DNA from: Albidovulum inexpectatum
GTDB taxonomy: Bacteria; Pseudomonadota; Alphaproteobacteria; Rhodobacterales; Rhodobacteraceae
Direction of reading: 5' to 3'
Assembly (NCBI RefSeq): GCF_002927635.1
Contig: NZ_PRDS01000001.1
Span: 496,001-560,000, forward strand
DNA: 64,000 nucleotides
Part shown: one piece after another, positions 37,116 to 49,701 of the stretch
How positions within the stretch are numbered: position 1 is the first letter of the stretch
Layout: each line of letters opens with the position of its first letter
The notes under the pieces: generated by a model
What the model saw: only the letters and a program-made list of their open reading frames with translations
Database searches by the model: none
Told to the model about the DNA's origin: nothing
Made by a program: the position numbers and the translations under genes

Positions 37116-38039
37116 CTCTGACACTTCGTCGTAGGTATGATTCGCACGGTTCGGCACGGCACGAACAAGCCGGGCATTCGGATACCTTGCGGCCAAAGCA
37201 TTGCGTATTCTCTGCGCAGTTTCCTCGCGCGTCTTCGGCCCCAAGATCACGCGGTCAACGGCGTCAGGCGGAAAGTCCAGCAGATGAATTGGGTCGGCGG
37301 GATCACCAACCGTTCTATCGACCTGATCTTCCTTCACATATAGCCGCCACTCGCGCTCGTATTCCCATGCCGTAGTTTTCGAAATAAGAGCGGCTTGAAT
37401 ATCTGCCAAGGGCTCTTCAACCTTACTGTCGAAGTAAGTCACCTTTTGCAAACGGGTTTTCTGTCCGTCCTTTCGACGCTGAAACCATTCATGCTCGGTG
37501 TCAAAGGCGACTACAAAACCGCTGTTGTTGTCGGCGTAGTGTGCCCACATCGGAGCCACATCCATACGCTCGGACAGCGAAAAACAAAGCAATTCACGGC
37601 CCAACCTTTCGAGTAGACCTTCAATGTACTTGGGGTCGTTGAGCATTGGGACAAGCATAGTGTCAACGGCAGACTGCATCTCAGCGCGCAGCGTCGCAAG
37701 AAGGTTCTGCCCTGTCTGTTGTTCGACAAGTCTTATTGCAACGTCTGGGGGCAGGAAACCAAGCCCATATTTCTTTAGTTCCTCCGCAATCATCTTGCGC
37801 ACGTTTGCCTCGGATAATGTAGTGTCCATCTGCTCCGATAGCATCGCAATGAACTTAGGGCCCGCCAGCTTCTCGAACGTCGAACGTACCTCAAAGGTAT
37901 CGTTTGTGTTCATAAGAGGCGTAAACCGCACTGTGCCGCCCTCAAGAACGCTTCCGACACGCTCAGCGGACAGATACTTGTAAAGATAGCGCGGCGGTGG
38001 CGGCAGATTGTCGAAATCGTCTAAGCTAAAAGTATTCAT
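37113..38039 (-). CDS. DUF2971-family protein
   Basis: A 308-residue cytosolic protein with the DUF2971 blocks RYLYKYLSAERVGSVLEGGTV, FTPLMNTNDTFEVR, CFSLSERMDVAPMWAHYADN.SGFVVAFD and the C-terminal WEYEREWRLY. The family's function is unknown; members are scattered and often found in mobile or defence-rich regions. GC content is visibly below that of the neighbours, with A/T-ending codons common. It lies next to the 3' side of tRNA-Ser, a classic integration spot. The ATG at 38039 is preferred; an in-frame GTG at 38048 is possible. Confidence 0.83.
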   Translation of the reverse strand: MNTFSLDDFDNLPPPPRYLYKYLSAERVGSVLEGGTVRFTPLMNTNDTFEVRSTFEKLAGPKFIAMLSEQMDTTLSEANVRKMIAEELKKYGLGFLPPDVAIRLVEQQTGQNLLATLRAEMQSAVDTMLVPMLNDPKYIEGLLERLGRELLCFSLSERMDVAPMWAHYADNNSGFVVAFDTEHEWFQRRKDGQKTRLQKVTYFDSKVEEPLADIQAALISKTTAWEYEREWRLYVKEDQVDRTVGDPADPIHLLDFPPDAVDRVILGPKTREETAQRIRNALAARYPNARLVRAVPNRANHTYDEVSE

Positions 38040-38184
38040 GTTACGCACTTTCTACGCCATCTATCGCGGCATTCATACCGCAACAGATCGGGTAAAACAG
38101 CGCCTCAAAGCCCTGAAAATCGCATGGGTGGTTCATGGGCAGGATTGGCTATGCGACAATTTATCCAGTGAAATCAATGGGTAA

Positions 38185-38274
38185 TGGCGGAGACGAAGGG
38201 ATTCGAACCCTCGAGACGGTTTCCCGCCTACTCCCTTAGCAGGGGAGCGCCTTCGACCACTCGGCCACGTCTCC
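38185..38274 (-). tRNA. tRNA-Ser (anticodon GCU)
   Basis: A 90-nt tRNA read on the minus strand. The acceptor stem GGAGACG pairs with CGTCTCC and CCA is encoded. The D-arm contains the TGGCCGAGTGG block, the anticodon loop CTGCTAA (anticodon at 38238-38240) sits on a 5-bp CTCCC/GGGAG stem, and a long variable arm of the serine type precedes the TTCGAATC T-loop. It decodes AGC/AGU. Confidence 0.97.
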
Positions 38275-38281
38275 GCCTGCC

Positions 38282-38310
38282 CGTTTACAAGGGGAAAATC
38301 GGATGGGCAA
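38282..38310 (-). promoter_or_regulatory. Probable promoter of tRNA-Ser
   Basis: On the minus strand TTGCCC (38305-38310) and TAAACG (38282-38287) are separated by exactly 17 bp. The -10 ends 7 nt before the mature tRNA 5' end, a normal distance for tRNA promoters. Matches to the sigma-70 consensus are moderate (4/6 and 3/6). Confidence 0.4.
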
Positions 38311-38447
38311 GCGGAAAGCTGCGCCCGCGCCTTGCCGCGATCGCCTTGATGCAGAATCGTCTTTCCTTCCTGCGGATTCGGCGATATACGCCCGGGCTCA
38401 TGGGCATGCACCCTTGGAGGATGCCCACAACATGATAGGAGAGACCA

Positions 38448-39071
38448 ATGGCTGGTGAGATCCCGGATCTTATCGCCGAGGTGCGGACGGGGACAGGCAA
38501 GGGGGCCGCTCGTCAAGCTCGTCGTGAGGGCTACGTACCCGGCATCGTTTATGGCGGCAGCAAGGACCCGCTGCCCATTCAGATCAAGTACAACACGCTG
38601 CTGAAGCGCCTCAAGCAGGGCCGCTTCCTGTCGACCCTCTTCAACCTGAAGGTCGAGGGCCAGGACGACGTCCGCGTGATCTGCCGCGGCGTTCAGCGCG
38701 ACAAGGTCAAGGACCTGCCCACGCATGTCGACTTCATGCGGCTGCGGGCCAACTCGCGCATCAACCTGTTCATCCACGTCGAATTCATCAACCATGACAA
38801 GGCGCCGGGCCTCAAGCGCGGCGGCACGCTGGTCGTGGTTCGCCCCGAGGTCGAGCTCGAGGTCAACGCCTCGAACATCCCCGACCACATCACCGTGGAT
38901 CTTGCCGGCCGTCAGATCGGCGATGTCATTCACATCAACGATGTGGAACTGCCCAAGGGCGTGAAGCCGACGATCGACCGCAACTTCGTCATCGCCAACA
39001 TCTCGGCGCCGTCGGGCCTGCTCTCGGCCGAAGCCGCAGAGGAAGAAGCCGAAGCCGAGACCGAGGAATAA
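38448..39071 (+). CDS. rplY: 50S ribosomal protein L25 (Ctc form)
   Basis: A 207-residue L25/TL5/Ctc protein. The N-terminal domain binds 5S rRNA ([25 protein letters not shown]). The C-terminal beta domain ([40 protein letters not shown]) and an acidic Glu/Ala tail follow, as in the long Ctc type. The ATG has an AGGAGA SD. An inverted repeat TGGGCAT/ATGCCCA (38401-38427) lies in the presumed leader. A strong terminator follows, so it is likely transcribed alone. Confidence 0.95.
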   Translation: MAGEIPDLIAEVRTGTGKGAARQARREGYVPGIVYGGSKDPLPIQIKYNTLLKRLKQGRFLSTLFNLKVEGQDDVRVICRGVQRDKVKDLPTHVDFMRLRANSRINLFIHVEFINHDKAPGLKRGGTLVVVRPEVELEVNASNIPDHITVDLAGRQIGDVIHINDVELPKGVKPTIDRNFVIANISAPSGLLSAEAAEEEAEAETEE

Positions 39072-39095
39072 GCCCGGTCCCGGGCACGGGAACAG

Positions 39096-39123
39096 ACGCG
39101 GGGCCCTTGGGTCCCGCGTTTTC
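39096..39123 (+). terminator. Intrinsic terminator after rplY
   Basis: An 11-bp stem (ACGCGGGGCCC / GGGTCCCGCGT, one G-T pair) with a tight TT loop is followed by TTTT, 24 nt after the rplY stop. Confidence 0.8.
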
Positions 39124-39188
39124 CGTTCCACCTGCCGGTTGCACCGGGCGGGCCCAGGGCCTAGCCTTTGCAACGGAAAGAGGTCGTC

Positions 39189-39875
39189 ATGCGTCTTGTC
39201 GTAGGCTTGGGCAATCCCGGATCGAAATACGCCCGTAACAGGCACAATATCGGCTTCATGGCCGTCGATCGCATCGCTGCCGACCACGGATTTTCGCCCT
39301 GGAGATCGCGGTTCCAGGGCCAGATCGCGGAAGGCCGGCTGGGCGACGAAAAGGTCGTTCTGCTGAAGCCCGAAACCTTCATGAACCTCTCCGGCCAGTC
39401 CGTCGGCGAGGCGATGCGCTATTTCAAGCTGACCCCGCAGGACGTGATCGTCCTGCATGACGAACTGGATCTCGCGCCGGGCAAGTGCCGCGTGAAGACC
39501 GGCGGCGGCCATGCCGGCCATAACGGATTGCGCTCGATCCACCAGCATATCGGCGATGCCTATCATCGCGTTCGGCTGGGAATCGGCCATCCCGGCCACA
39601 AGGACCGTGTGGCTGCCTATGTGCTGTCGGATTTCTCCAAGGCCGACGAAGAATGGCTGGATGACCTGCTGCGCGGAATCTCGGATGGCGCGCCGGCCCT
39701 CGCGCAGGGCGATTTCGGGCGTTTCCAGAACGCCGTCGCGTTGCGCATGTCTCCATCTCGATCGTCCCGCAGCCCCCGGATGGCGCCAGAAAAGACCGAT
39801 CCGAGGCCGTCCGAACACCGGAACGCGCAGAACGATCGGTCGCCATTGCAGAAGCTGATCGACCGCTTTCGCTGA
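39189..39875 (+). CDS. pth: Peptidyl-tRNA hydrolase
   Basis: A 228-residue enzyme that recycles peptidyl-tRNA released from stalled ribosomes. It has [20 protein letters not shown] with the catalytic His, [23 protein letters not shown] and [13 protein letters not shown] Ser/Arg/Pro-rich tail of about 40 residues ([11 protein letters not shown]...) extends beyond the usual ~190-residue enzyme, a common alphaproteobacterial feature. An AAAGAGG SD lies before the ATG at 39189. The rplY-pth order is widely conserved. Confidence 0.95.
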   Translation: MRLVVGLGNPGSKYARNRHNIGFMAVDRIAADHGFSPWRSRFQGQIAEGRLGDEKVVLLKPETFMNLSGQSVGEAMRYFKLTPQDVIVLHDELDLAPGKCRVKTGGGHAGHNGLRSIHQHIGDAYHRVRLGIGHPGHKDRVAAYVLSDFSKADEEWLDDLLRGISDGAPALAQGDFGRFQNAVALRMSPSRSSRSPRMAPEKTDPRPSEHRNAQNDRSPLQKLIDRFR

Positions 39876-39933
39876 CAGGCCTGACGCCTGGCGCGCCCCG
39901 TGATAGGATCGTCTTGGCAGCAAGAGGTGGGGC

Positions 39934-40305
39934 ATGGAAAAGGACCCGGCGATCAATGTCCTTGGTGGACCGCTCGAGCCTTGCTCGCGCGAGCCGCTGA
40001 CGGGTTCCTTTCGTGACGGCCATTGCAATACCTGCGCGCAGGATCGCGGCAGCCACACGGTTTGCGCGATCATGACCGCCGAATTCCTGGCCTATTCGAA
40101 ATATGTCGGCAACAACCTGACCACACCGCGGCCGGAATACCAGTTCCCCGGCCTCAAGCCCGGGGATAGCTGGTGCCTGTGCGCTGCCCGCTTCCTGCAA
40201 GCCCATGACGAGGGCTGCGCCCCGAAGTTGCGGCTTGCCGCGACCCATATCCGCGCGGCCGATATCGTGCCGCTGAAGGTCTTGCAGCTATATGCCGCCG
40301 ATTGA
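39934..40305 (+). CDS. DUF2237 family protein
   Basis: A 123-residue cysteine-rich protein of DUF2237. It shows NVLGGPLEPCS, GSFRDGHCNTCAQDRGSHTVCA, FLAYSKYVGNNLTTPRPEYQFPGLKPGDSWCLCAARF and a C-terminal THIRAADIVPLKVLQLYA. The spaced Cys residues suggest metal or disulfide chemistry, but no function is established. It stands alone, 58 bp after pth. Confidence 0.87.
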   Translation: MEKDPAINVLGGPLEPCSREPLTGSFRDGHCNTCAQDRGSHTVCAIMTAEFLAYSKYVGNNLTTPRPEYQFPGLKPGDSWCLCAARFLQAHDEGCAPKLRLAATHIRAADIVPLKVLQLYAAD

Positions 40306-40328
40306 CCGTTCCTTGTCCAAGGCCCGGC

Positions 40329-40520
40329 CTATTTCGCGGTAACTTCTGCCGACGTCGTCTTCACGCTGATCAGCCGATATGACGGCGGGGCATCTTCACC
40401 CTTCAGCAAGGCTTCGTAGACGCCCCAATTCTGCATCACGTGGCCCGTGGCAAAGGCGATCGCCAGCACGCTGGCCACGTTCACCACGGCGCGACGGATC
40501 TTTCTGACCCTGTTCTGCAT
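40329..40520 (-). CDS. Small single-helix membrane protein
   Basis: A 63-residue ORF with an ATG preceded by AAAGGCATAGG. A basic N-terminus (QNRVRKIRR) precedes one hydrophobic segment (about 11-30) and a polar tail, the layout of a signal-anchored peptide. There is no recognisable family. It is convergent with DUF2237 (23 bp gap). It could be a real small protein or a chance ORF; the SD and amphipathic pattern favour the former slightly. Confidence 0.45.
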   Translation of the reverse strand: MQNRVRKIRRAVVNVASVLAIAFATGHVMQNWGVYEALLKGEDAPPSYRLISVKTTSAEVTAK

Positions 40521-40699
40521 TGCCTATGCCTTTCGTCCCATCCCTGAGGGAAGGATAGCAATCAATCGGGGCAATGCCATGGCAAAACGCCATCACCATT
40601 TAGGTGGACGGGCAGGATCTGCCGCGAAATGTTCCGCCCCTGGCGCGATCCGCCACAATCCTGCCCCAAACTGCCCGCTGCGCGACCGCCGAGCGCGAC

Positions 40700-43420
<2,721 letters not shown>

Positions 43421-43551
43421 GTTTTCTCCGCTTGGGTACTGAATGAATGCGCGGCTTTCGCCTGCCGTTGTAATCGCGGCCTTGCCGCGAACCCTTGCTA
43501 CGCCTAGAACGGCTGCGGAGTAAAGGCGCGGCGGGCCTTTCCACGCTCTGC

Positions 43552-43580
43552 GATGTAAGTCTCCGCCGCGCGATAGTCAA
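43552..43580 (-). promoter_or_regulatory. Candidate secA promoter
   Basis: On the minus strand TTGACT (43575-43580, 5/6 to consensus) lies 17 bp from TACATC (43552-43557, 3/6). It would give a leader of roughly 120 nt for secA. It sits in the secA/isomerase divergent region. Confidence 0.35.
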
Positions 43581-43616
43581 CTTTGCCCGATTGGGGCAGA
43601 ACAGGAGTCGCGTCTC

Positions 43617-44462
43617 ATGCTGAAATCCGTCCATCTTGCCGCGGTCGTTGCGCTGTCGCTGGCCATGCCGGGCCTGGCGCGCGCCGAACAGCCCGCGCTG
43701 GACACGGTCGTTGCCACGGTCAACGGCAAGCCGATCACCCTGGGTCACATGATCGCGATGCGTGACGCCCTGCCGCCGCAATATCTGCAGCTGGACGATG
43801 AAACGCTGTTCAACGGCATCCTCGACCAGATCATCCAGCAGGAAGCGATCGCCTCGACGGTCGATGGCAAGCTGACCCGGCAGGACGAGCTGATGCTGGA
43901 AAACCAGCGGCGCGGTTACCTCGCCTCGATCGTGATCGACAGGGCCGCCCGCGCCGCCGTGACCGAAGAGGCCGTCCAGAAGCTGTTCGACGAACGCTAT
44001 GGGTCGCAGGAACCGGGCAAGGAATACCACGCCGCCCACATCCTTGTGAAAACCGAGGACGAGGCAAAGGCGATCAAGGCCGAGCTCGACAAGGGCGCCG
44101 ACTTCGCCACGCTGGCCCAGGAAAAGTCGATCGGCCCGTCGGGCCCGAATGGTGGCGATCTGGGCTGGTTCGGCGCCGGCATGATGGTCAAGCCCTTCGA
44201 GGACGCGGTCATGGCGCTGGAGCCGGGCCAGGTTTCCGACCCCGTGCAGACCCAGTTCGGCTGGCACGTCATCAAGCTGGAAGAGGTCCGCGACGCCAAG
44301 CCGGTGACGCTGGACGATGTGCGGCCCGAGCTGGAAAAGGAGCTGGAGCAGCAGGCGGTCGAAAAGGCGCTTGACGAACTGACCGCCGGCGCCACGATCG
44401 AGAAATCGGCCGACGGGATCGACCCGGCCGTGATCCGCAACGCCGAGTTCCCGAAAGACTGA
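43617..44462 (+). CDS. Periplasmic parvulin-type peptidyl-prolyl cis-trans isomerase
   Basis: A 281-residue folding catalyst with a signal peptide (about 1-23, ending ARA), a SurA/PrsA-like N-terminal helical region (VVATVNGKPITLGHMI) and one parvulin domain (YHAAHILVKTEDEAKAI, FATLAQEKSIGPSGPNGGDLGWF, QTQFGWHVIKLEEV). It should assist folding of exported or outer-membrane proteins. Divergence from secA puts export and periplasmic folding side by side. argJ follows 29 bp later on the same strand. Confidence 0.92.
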   Translation: MLKSVHLAAVVALSLAMPGLARAEQPALDTVVATVNGKPITLGHMIAMRDALPPQYLQLDDETLFNGILDQIIQQEAIASTVDGKLTRQDELMLENQRRGYLASIVIDRAARAAVTEEAVQKLFDERYGSQEPGKEYHAAHILVKTEDEAKAIKAELDKGADFATLAQEKSIGPSGPNGGDLGWFGAGMMVKPFEDAVMALEPGQVSDPVQTQFGWHVIKLEEVRDAKPVTLDDVRPELEKELEQQAVEKALDELTAGATIEKSADGIDPAVIRNAEFPKD

Positions 44463-44491
44463 TCCAGACCCGCACAGGCAGGGGGCATGAC

Positions 44492-45862
44492 ATGGCGACC
44501 AAATCGGAACTGAAGGCCAAGACGAAACGGCTGAAGGAAAAGGTCCGGGCCTTGCGCGAGCGTCTCGACAACGCGGCGGGCGACCCGGTCGCGCCCCCAC
44601 CAAAGGCCCCCAGGCCCGAAAAGAAGGTCTCGCCGCTGGCGCCCAGGGGTGGATTCCCGGCGCTGCCACGGATCGAGGGCGTCGAATTCGCCACGGTCGA
44701 GGCCAATGTGCGCTATCGCGGCCGCAAGGACGTGATGCTGGTCCGGCTGGCGCCCGGCACGGCGATTGCCGGGGCCTTCACCCGCTCGGCCACGCGGGCG
44801 GCCTGCGTGCTGGATTGCGAATCCAAGCTGAAACTGCCGCAGCCCGCGGATGCGGGCGCGGCGATCATCGTCAATTCGGGCAATGCCAATGCCTTTACCG
44901 GCCGACTGGGGGTCGAAGCGGTCGAGGCCGTGACCCAGGCCGTGGCGCGCGCGCTGTCCATTCCGGCGGAACGGGTCTTTTCGTCTTCGACCGGCGTGAT
45001 CGGCGAACCGCTGCCGCATGAACGCATCACCGCGAAACTGCCCGAACTGGTGGCCCGTCTGGCGCCCGACGCGATCGAGGACGCCGCCCGCGCAATCATG
45101 ACCACCGACACCTTCCCCAAGGGCGCGAGCGCCGAGATTTCGGGCGATGGCGGCCCGATCCGCATTGCCGGCATCGCCAAGGGTTCGGGCATGATCGCGC
45201 CCGACATGGCGACCATGCTGGTCTATGTCTTTACAGATGCGAAGATCCCTGCCCCGCTGCTGCAACAGATCGTCTCGCGCCACGTGGATGATACGTTCAA
45301 CGCCATCACCGTGGACAGCGACACCTCGACCTCGGACGCGCTGATCGTTGCCGCCACCGGGCGGTCCCAGGCCGCGCCGATCACGGATCTCGACTCGGCC
45401 ATGGGGCGCGCCTTCGCGGACGCGCTGCACGCCGTCATGCTGGACCTGGCCCAGCAGGTCGTGCGCGATGGCGAGGGCGCCACGAAATTCGTCGAGATCC
45501 AGGTCACCGGGGCCGCGGACCGGCAGGATGCGCATCGCGTCGCGATGGCGATTGCCAATTCGCCGCTGGTCAAGACCGCGATCGCGGGCGAAGACGCCAA
45601 CTGGGGCCGCATCGTCATGGCGATCGGCAAGTCGGGTGCGCGCGTGGACCGCGATCGCATCTCGATCCGGTTCGGCGACATCCTTGTCGCCGAAAACGGC
45701 TGGCGGGTGCCCGACTATTCCGAAGAAGCGGCCTCGGCCTACATGAAGAACGACGAACTGGTGATCGGCGTCGATCTGGGTGTCGGCGACGGCGCGCGCA
45801 CCGTCTGGACCTGTGATCTGACGCATGGATACATCGACATCAATGGCAGCTACCGTTCCTGA
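44492..45862 (+). CDS. argJ: Arginine biosynthesis bifunctional protein ArgJ, with N-terminal extension
   Basis: A 456-residue ornithine acetyltransferase that moves acetyl groups from N-acetylornithine to glutamate and may also acetylate glutamate from acetyl-CoA. The self-cleavage site is in PDMATML, between Ala240 and the nucleophile Thr241; VNSGNANAFTG and SSSTGVIGEPLP are other family blocks. Before the usual start (VSPLAPRGGFPALP) there are about 46 extra residues: a Lys/Arg-rich coiled coil (about 4-27) and a Pro linker. No internal start codon could remove it, so it appears to be real. Confidence 0.93.
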   Translation: MATKSELKAKTKRLKEKVRALRERLDNAAGDPVAPPPKAPRPEKKVSPLAPRGGFPALPRIEGVEFATVEANVRYRGRKDVMLVRLAPGTAIAGAFTRSATRAACVLDCESKLKLPQPADAGAAIIVNSGNANAFTGRLGVEAVEAVTQAVARALSIPAERVFSSSTGVIGEPLPHERITAKLPELVARLAPDAIEDAARAIMTTDTFPKGASAEISGDGGPIRIAGIAKGSGMIAPDMATMLVYVFTDAKIPAPLLQQIVSRHVDDTFNAITVDSDTSTSDALIVAATGRSQAAPITDLDSAMGRAFADALHAVMLDLAQQVVRDGEGATKFVEIQVTGAADRQDAHRVAMAIANSPLVKTAIAGEDANWGRIVMAIGKSGARVDRDRISIRFGDILVAENGWRVPDYSEEAASAYMKNDELVIGVDLGVGDGARTVWTCDLTHGYIDINGSYRS

Positions 45863-46265
45863 TCCGCGCCGGCTGGTCCTTGTCGCGGCGGTTGCGCTGA
45901 TCGACGTCGATGGACGCGTCCTGCTGACCCAGCGTCCGCCGGGCAAGTCGATGGCGGGCCTGTGGGAATTTCCCGGTGGCAAGATCGAACAGGGGGAAAC
46001 GCCCGAAGCCGCCCTGATCCGCGAGCTGGAAGAGGAGCTGGGCATCCAGACCTGGTCCAGCTGTCTGGCGCCCCTGACTTTCGCCAGCCACGCCTATGAC
46101 GACTTCCATCTGCTGATGCCGCTGTTCGCCTGCCGGAAATGGCAGGGGGTACCCGCGCCGCGCGAGGGCCAGCAGCTTGCCTGGGTCCGCGCGCGCGATC
46201 TGCGCAACTATCCCATGCCGCCGGCGGATCTGCCCCTGATCCCGATCCTGCGCGACTGGCTGTAG
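45843..46265 (+). CDS. mutT: Nudix hydrolase, MutT type
   Basis: A 140-residue 8-oxo-dGTP diphosphatase-like protein. The Nudix box reads GGKIEQGE...REL.EELGI within residues about 45-67, preceded by AVALIDVDGRVLLTQRP. The C-terminal half has MPLFACRKWQG, typical of MutT. It cleans oxidised nucleotides from the pool. It starts inside the last 20 bp of argJ in another frame (ATG 45843; an earlier in-frame ATG at 45825 is possible), which implies coupled translation. Confidence 0.9.
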   Translation: MAATVPDPRRLVLVAAVALIDVDGRVLLTQRPPGKSMAGLWEFPGGKIEQGETPEAALIRELEEELGIQTWSSCLAPLTFASHAYDDFHLLMPLFACRKWQGVPAPREGQQLAWVRARDLRNYPMPPADLPLIPILRDWL

Positions 46266-46460
46266 CAACGGGCGGCCTGCGCAAACAACGCACGGGCCTT
46301 CGATACTGCAGAACCGGGGCACATGGACCCGCGGGTCGGACGGTCAGCCAGACCTCCGCGTCCCTGTCTGCCGCCCGGGTCAGGGCGGCGTGTTGCCGCA
46401 GATCCATGACGCGTAACGCAACCTCCACGGCACCGAAGCCGCTTGGACGGCATACCAGCC

Positions 46461-46496
46461 GAAAAGGAAAAGGGCAGGGCCGTGAAGCCCTGCCCA
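46461..46496 (-). terminator. Intrinsic terminator of the rimP-nusA-ylxR-infB operon
   Basis: On the minus strand a perfect 9-bp stem GGGCAGGGC / GCCCTGCCC (46472-46480 and 46487-46495, 6-nt loop) is followed by TTTTCCTTTTC. It lies about 25 nt after the infB stop. The remaining 46266-46460 shows no gene. Confidence 0.85.
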
Positions 46497-46520
46497 TTTG
46501 TCGTCATGCGTGACGGACGT

Positions 46521-49052
46521 TCAGTCCAGCGCGCGCTCGACTTCCTCGCGCTCGAAGATCTCGATGATGTCGCCCTTGCGGATGTCATCGTAATTCTCGA
46601 ACGCCATGCCGCATTCCTGGCCGGACTGGACTTCCTTGACCTCGTCCTTGAAGCGCTTGAGCGTCTTGAGCGTGCCTTCGTGGATCACCACGTTGTCGCG
46701 CAGCAGACGCACGCCGGCGGAACGCCGCGCCACGCCCTCGGTGACCAGGCAGCCGGCAACCTTGCCCACGCCCGACACCTTGAAGACCTCGCGGATCTCG
46801 GCATAGCCGATGAAGTTCTCGCGCACCTCGGCCTTCAGCAGGCCCGATGCCGCCTTCTTCACGTCATCGACCAGGTCATAGATGACCGAGTAATACCGGA
46901 TCTCGACGCCCTTCTGGTTCGCCGCCTGACGCGCGGGCGCATTGGCACGCACGTTGAAGCCCAGGATCGGCGCGCCCGATGCCTCGGCCAGGCCGACATC
47001 GGTTTCGGTGATCGCGCCGACCCCCGAATGCAGCACGCGCACACGCACCTCGTCATTGCCGATCTTCTCAAGCGCCTGGGCAATCGCCTCGGCCGAGCCC
47101 TGAACGTCGGCCTTCACCAGGACCGGCAGTTCGGCGACATTGGCATCGGCCTTGGCCTTGGCCATCAGCTGTTCCAGCGTCTTGGCCGCACCCGCGGCCG
47201 CGCGCTTGTCGCGGGCAGCTTCCTGGCGGTACTCGGCGATCTCGCGGGCCTGGGCCTCGGTCTCGACGACGTTCAGGATGTCGCCCGCCTCGGGCGTGCC
47301 GTGCAGACCCAGAACCTCGACCGGAACCGATGGCCCGGCCTCGTTCACGCGGTCGCCGTGATCGTTGATCAGGGCGCGCACCTTGCCCCATTGTTCGCCG
47401 ACGACAAAGACATCACCGCGCCGCAGGGTACCGTTCTGTACCAGAACCGTGGCAACCGGGCCGCGGCCGACATCCAGCTTGGCCTCGATCACCGCGCCAC
47501 GCGCACGGCGGTTCGGGTTGGCCTTCAGCTCCAGGATCTCTGCCTGCAGCGCGATGGCTTCCAGCAGCTCGTCCAGCCCCTTGCCGGTCTTGGCCGAAAC
47601 CTCGACATCCTGCACGTCGCCGCCCATCTTCTCGACCACGACTTCGTGCTGCAGCAGTTCCGTGCGCACCTTCTGCGGGTTGGCATCGGGCTTGTCGCAC
47701 TTGTTGATCGCCACGATCATCGGGACACCTGCGGCCTTGGCGTGATTGATCGCCTCGACCGTCTGCGGCATGACCGAGTCGTCGGCCGCCACGACCAGAA
47801 CGACGATATCCGTCACCTGCGCACCGCGGGCGCGCATCGAGGTGAAGGCCGCGTGGCCGGGCGTATCCAGGAAGGTCAGCACCGCACCCGAATCCGTCTT
47901 CACCTGATAGGCGCCGATATGCTGCGTGATCCCGCCGGCCTCGCCCGAAACGACGTTGGTCTTGCGGATCGCATCCAGCAGCGAGGTCTTGCCGTGATCG
48001 ACATGGCCCATGATCGTGATGACCGGCGGACGCGGACGCAGGTCCTCGGGCCGGTCCTCTTCCTGCTCGATCACCTGTTCGACATCGGCATCCGACACGC
48101 GCACGGCCTTGTGGCCGAATTCCTCGATGATGATCTCGGCGGTTTCGGCATCGATGGTCTGGTTGACATTGACCATCATGCCCATCTTCATCAGCGCCTT
48201 GATCACGTCGGCGGCACGCTCGGCCATGCGGTTGGCCAGTTCCGACACGACGATCTGGTCGGGCAGCTGCACCTCGCGCGAGACCTTTTCGGCACGAACC
48301 GTCTGGCCCATCGCCTTCTGCCGGGCCTTTTCCTGCTTGCGCTTCATCGCGGCAAGCGAACGCTGACGCCCGCCCTCGCCCGCAAGCGCTTCCGACAGGG
48401 TCAGCTTGCCCGAACGGCGGCCGTCCTCGCGCCCGCCCTTGCGCGTGTCGCGCTCGCGATCGGCGCGTTCGCGGTCGCTCTTGCGCGGGCCACCGACCGG
48501 CACGCCCTTGGTGGCGACGCGCGCCGCCGCGGCCTGGGCCGCAGCCTGGTCGTCCTCGGGCCGTGTGCGAGCGGCTTGCTTGTCCTTCTCCTTTGCCGGG
48601 GCAGGCTTTTCGGCCTCTTCCTTGGCAAGGCGTTCTTCCTCGGCCTTCTCGCGCAGGGCTTCCTCGCGCTCGCGCTCCTCGCGCTCACGCGCCTCGGCCT
48701 CGGCGCGGCGGCGTTCGCGCTCTTCCTCGCGCTTGCGCTCTTCTTCTTCACGCTTGCGCGCTTCTTCGGCCTCGTTGGCCTTGGCCGCCGCCAGCGCCTT
48801 CAGGCGACGCTCCATCTCTTCTTCAGAGATGCCCGCCGGACGCCGGGAAGGATCGCCAAGCCTTGCCGGCTTGGCCTTGTTGTCGGCCGCGGCCCCAGAC
48901 GCGGCCGCCGCGCCGGGCTTCGGCACCACGACGCGCTTGCGCTTGGTCTCGACGACAACGCTCTTGGTCCGGCCATGGCTGAAGCTCTGCTTCACCTGAC
49001 CCGGACGCGCGCCACCAAGACCCAGGGGTTTCTTACCGTCTTTGTCGCTCAT
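46521..49052 (-). CDS. infB: Translation initiation factor IF-2
   Basis: An 843-residue GTPase that delivers fMet-tRNA to the ribosome. The basic N-terminus ([12 protein letters not shown]) is followed by a very long charged Glu/Arg/Ala coil (about 75-240), then the G domain with GHVDHGKTS near residue 350, DTPGHAAF and NKCDKP, then domains II-IV. It is the last gene of the nusA operon and overlaps the YlxR-type gene by 4 bp. Alternative internal starts giving shorter IF-2 isoforms, known in E. coli, are possible but not evident. Confidence 0.97.
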   Translation of the reverse strand: MSDKDGKKPLGLGGARPGQVKQSFSHGRTKSVVVETKRKRVVVPKPGAAAASGAAADNKAKPARLGDPSRRPAGISEEEMERRLKALAAAKANEAEEARKREEEERKREEERERRRAEAEAREREEREREEALREKAEEERLAKEEAEKPAPAKEKDKQAARTRPEDDQAAAQAAAARVATKGVPVGGPRKSDRERADRERDTRKGGREDGRRSGKLTLSEALAGEGGRQRSLAAMKRKQEKARQKAMGQTVRAEKVSREVQLPDQIVVSELANRMAERAADVIKALMKMGMMVNVNQTIDAETAEIIIEEFGHKAVRVSDADVEQVIEQEEDRPEDLRPRPPVITIMGHVDHGKTSLLDAIRKTNVVSGEAGGITQHIGAYQVKTDSGAVLTFLDTPGHAAFTSMRARGAQVTDIVVLVVAADDSVMPQTVEAINHAKAAGVPMIVAINKCDKPDANPQKVRTELLQHEVVVEKMGGDVQDVEVSAKTGKGLDELLEAIALQAEILELKANPNRRARGAVIEAKLDVGRGPVATVLVQNGTLRRGDVFVVGEQWGKVRALINDHGDRVNEAGPSVPVEVLGLHGTPEAGDILNVVETEAQAREIAEYRQEAARDKRAAAGAAKTLEQLMAKAKADANVAELPVLVKADVQGSAEAIAQALEKIGNDEVRVRVLHSGVGAITETDVGLAEASGAPILGFNVRANAPARQAANQKGVEIRYYSVIYDLVDDVKKAASGLLKAEVRENFIGYAEIREVFKVSGVGKVAGCLVTEGVARRSAGVRLLRDNVVIHEGTLKTLKRFKDEVKEVQSGQECGMAFENYDDIRKGDIIEIFEREEVERALD

Positions 49053-49678
49053 GCCGATTTCGTTTCCTTCCCGGCGGATCGTCCGCCGTCAATACCTCTG
49101 AGGCCCGCCAGCCTCGTCGCTTCCTGTACAATACGCGGCGCAAGACCACCAGCGCCGACCGCGCCATGTACCACGAATTCACGCCCGAATGCCAGACCCA
49201 GCTCGGCCGCGCTGAGGCAGCCGAACCATCTGGCGCCCTCGGGCGTCCACAACTTGCCCTTGCCCCGTTCCGACCCATCTGTTGCCTGGAACAGGACCTT
49301 GACGCGGCCGGTCGCAAGCCAGTCCTTGACCTTCTCGAACCCGGCCACCGCCTCGCCGGCCTTTCGGGCCAGTGCGATCAGCTCGATCAGCCGGCGGACG
49401 AGCAGCCCTTCGACCATATCTTCAAGATTGTCCGGCACGTCCACCCGGGCCCGGGCGGCGCGCGCAAACAGGCCCTTGCGGGCGGCGGTCCGCAGCGCCT
49501 CGCGGTCCGCGCAGACCCAGATGCCGCGCCCGGGCAGCCGGCCCGCGACATCGGGGATCACCGCGCCGTCGGGAGAGACGACAAAGCGGATCAGCCCCGA
49601 TTTCGGCTGCGATTCGCCCGTGACGATGCAGCGCCGCTCGGGCTCGGTCCTGTTCCTTTCGCGTCCGCCTCGGGCCAT
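49049..49678 (-). CDS. YlxR-type RNA-binding protein with L7Ae-like domain
   Basis: A 209-residue protein combining an N-terminal YlxR/DUF448 domain ([37 protein letters not shown]) with a C-terminal L7Ae/L30e-like domain (about 95-190: [18 protein letters not shown]). YlxR homologues are nucleic-acid-binding proteins of the nusA operon whose precise role is unsettled. It lies 23 bp after nusA and overlaps infB by 4 bp. The fused L7Ae-like module is typical of alphaproteobacteria. Confidence 0.9.
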   Translation of the reverse strand: MARGGRERNRTEPERRCIVTGESQPKSGLIRFVVSPDGAVIPDVAGRLPGRGIWVCADREALRTAARKGLFARAARARVDVPDNLEDMVEGLLVRRLIELIALARKAGEAVAGFEKVKDWLATGRVKVLFQATDGSERGKGKLWTPEGARWFGCLSAAELGLAFGREFVVHGAVGAGGLAPRIVQEATRLAGLRGIDGGRSAGKETKSA

Positions 49679-49701
49679 CGGCCTGTCTCCGCCGGACCCG
49701 G

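Noticed and set aside
38160-38290. Attachment-site (att) duplication of the tRNA-Ser 3' end
   Set aside because: I looked for a second copy of the TTCGAATC...CTCCGCCA region in 36590-38184 and saw none, and there is no integrase gene.
46266-46460. Possible small gene between mutT and the infB terminator
   Set aside because: Only short frames without SD or recognisable sequence; treated as non-coding.
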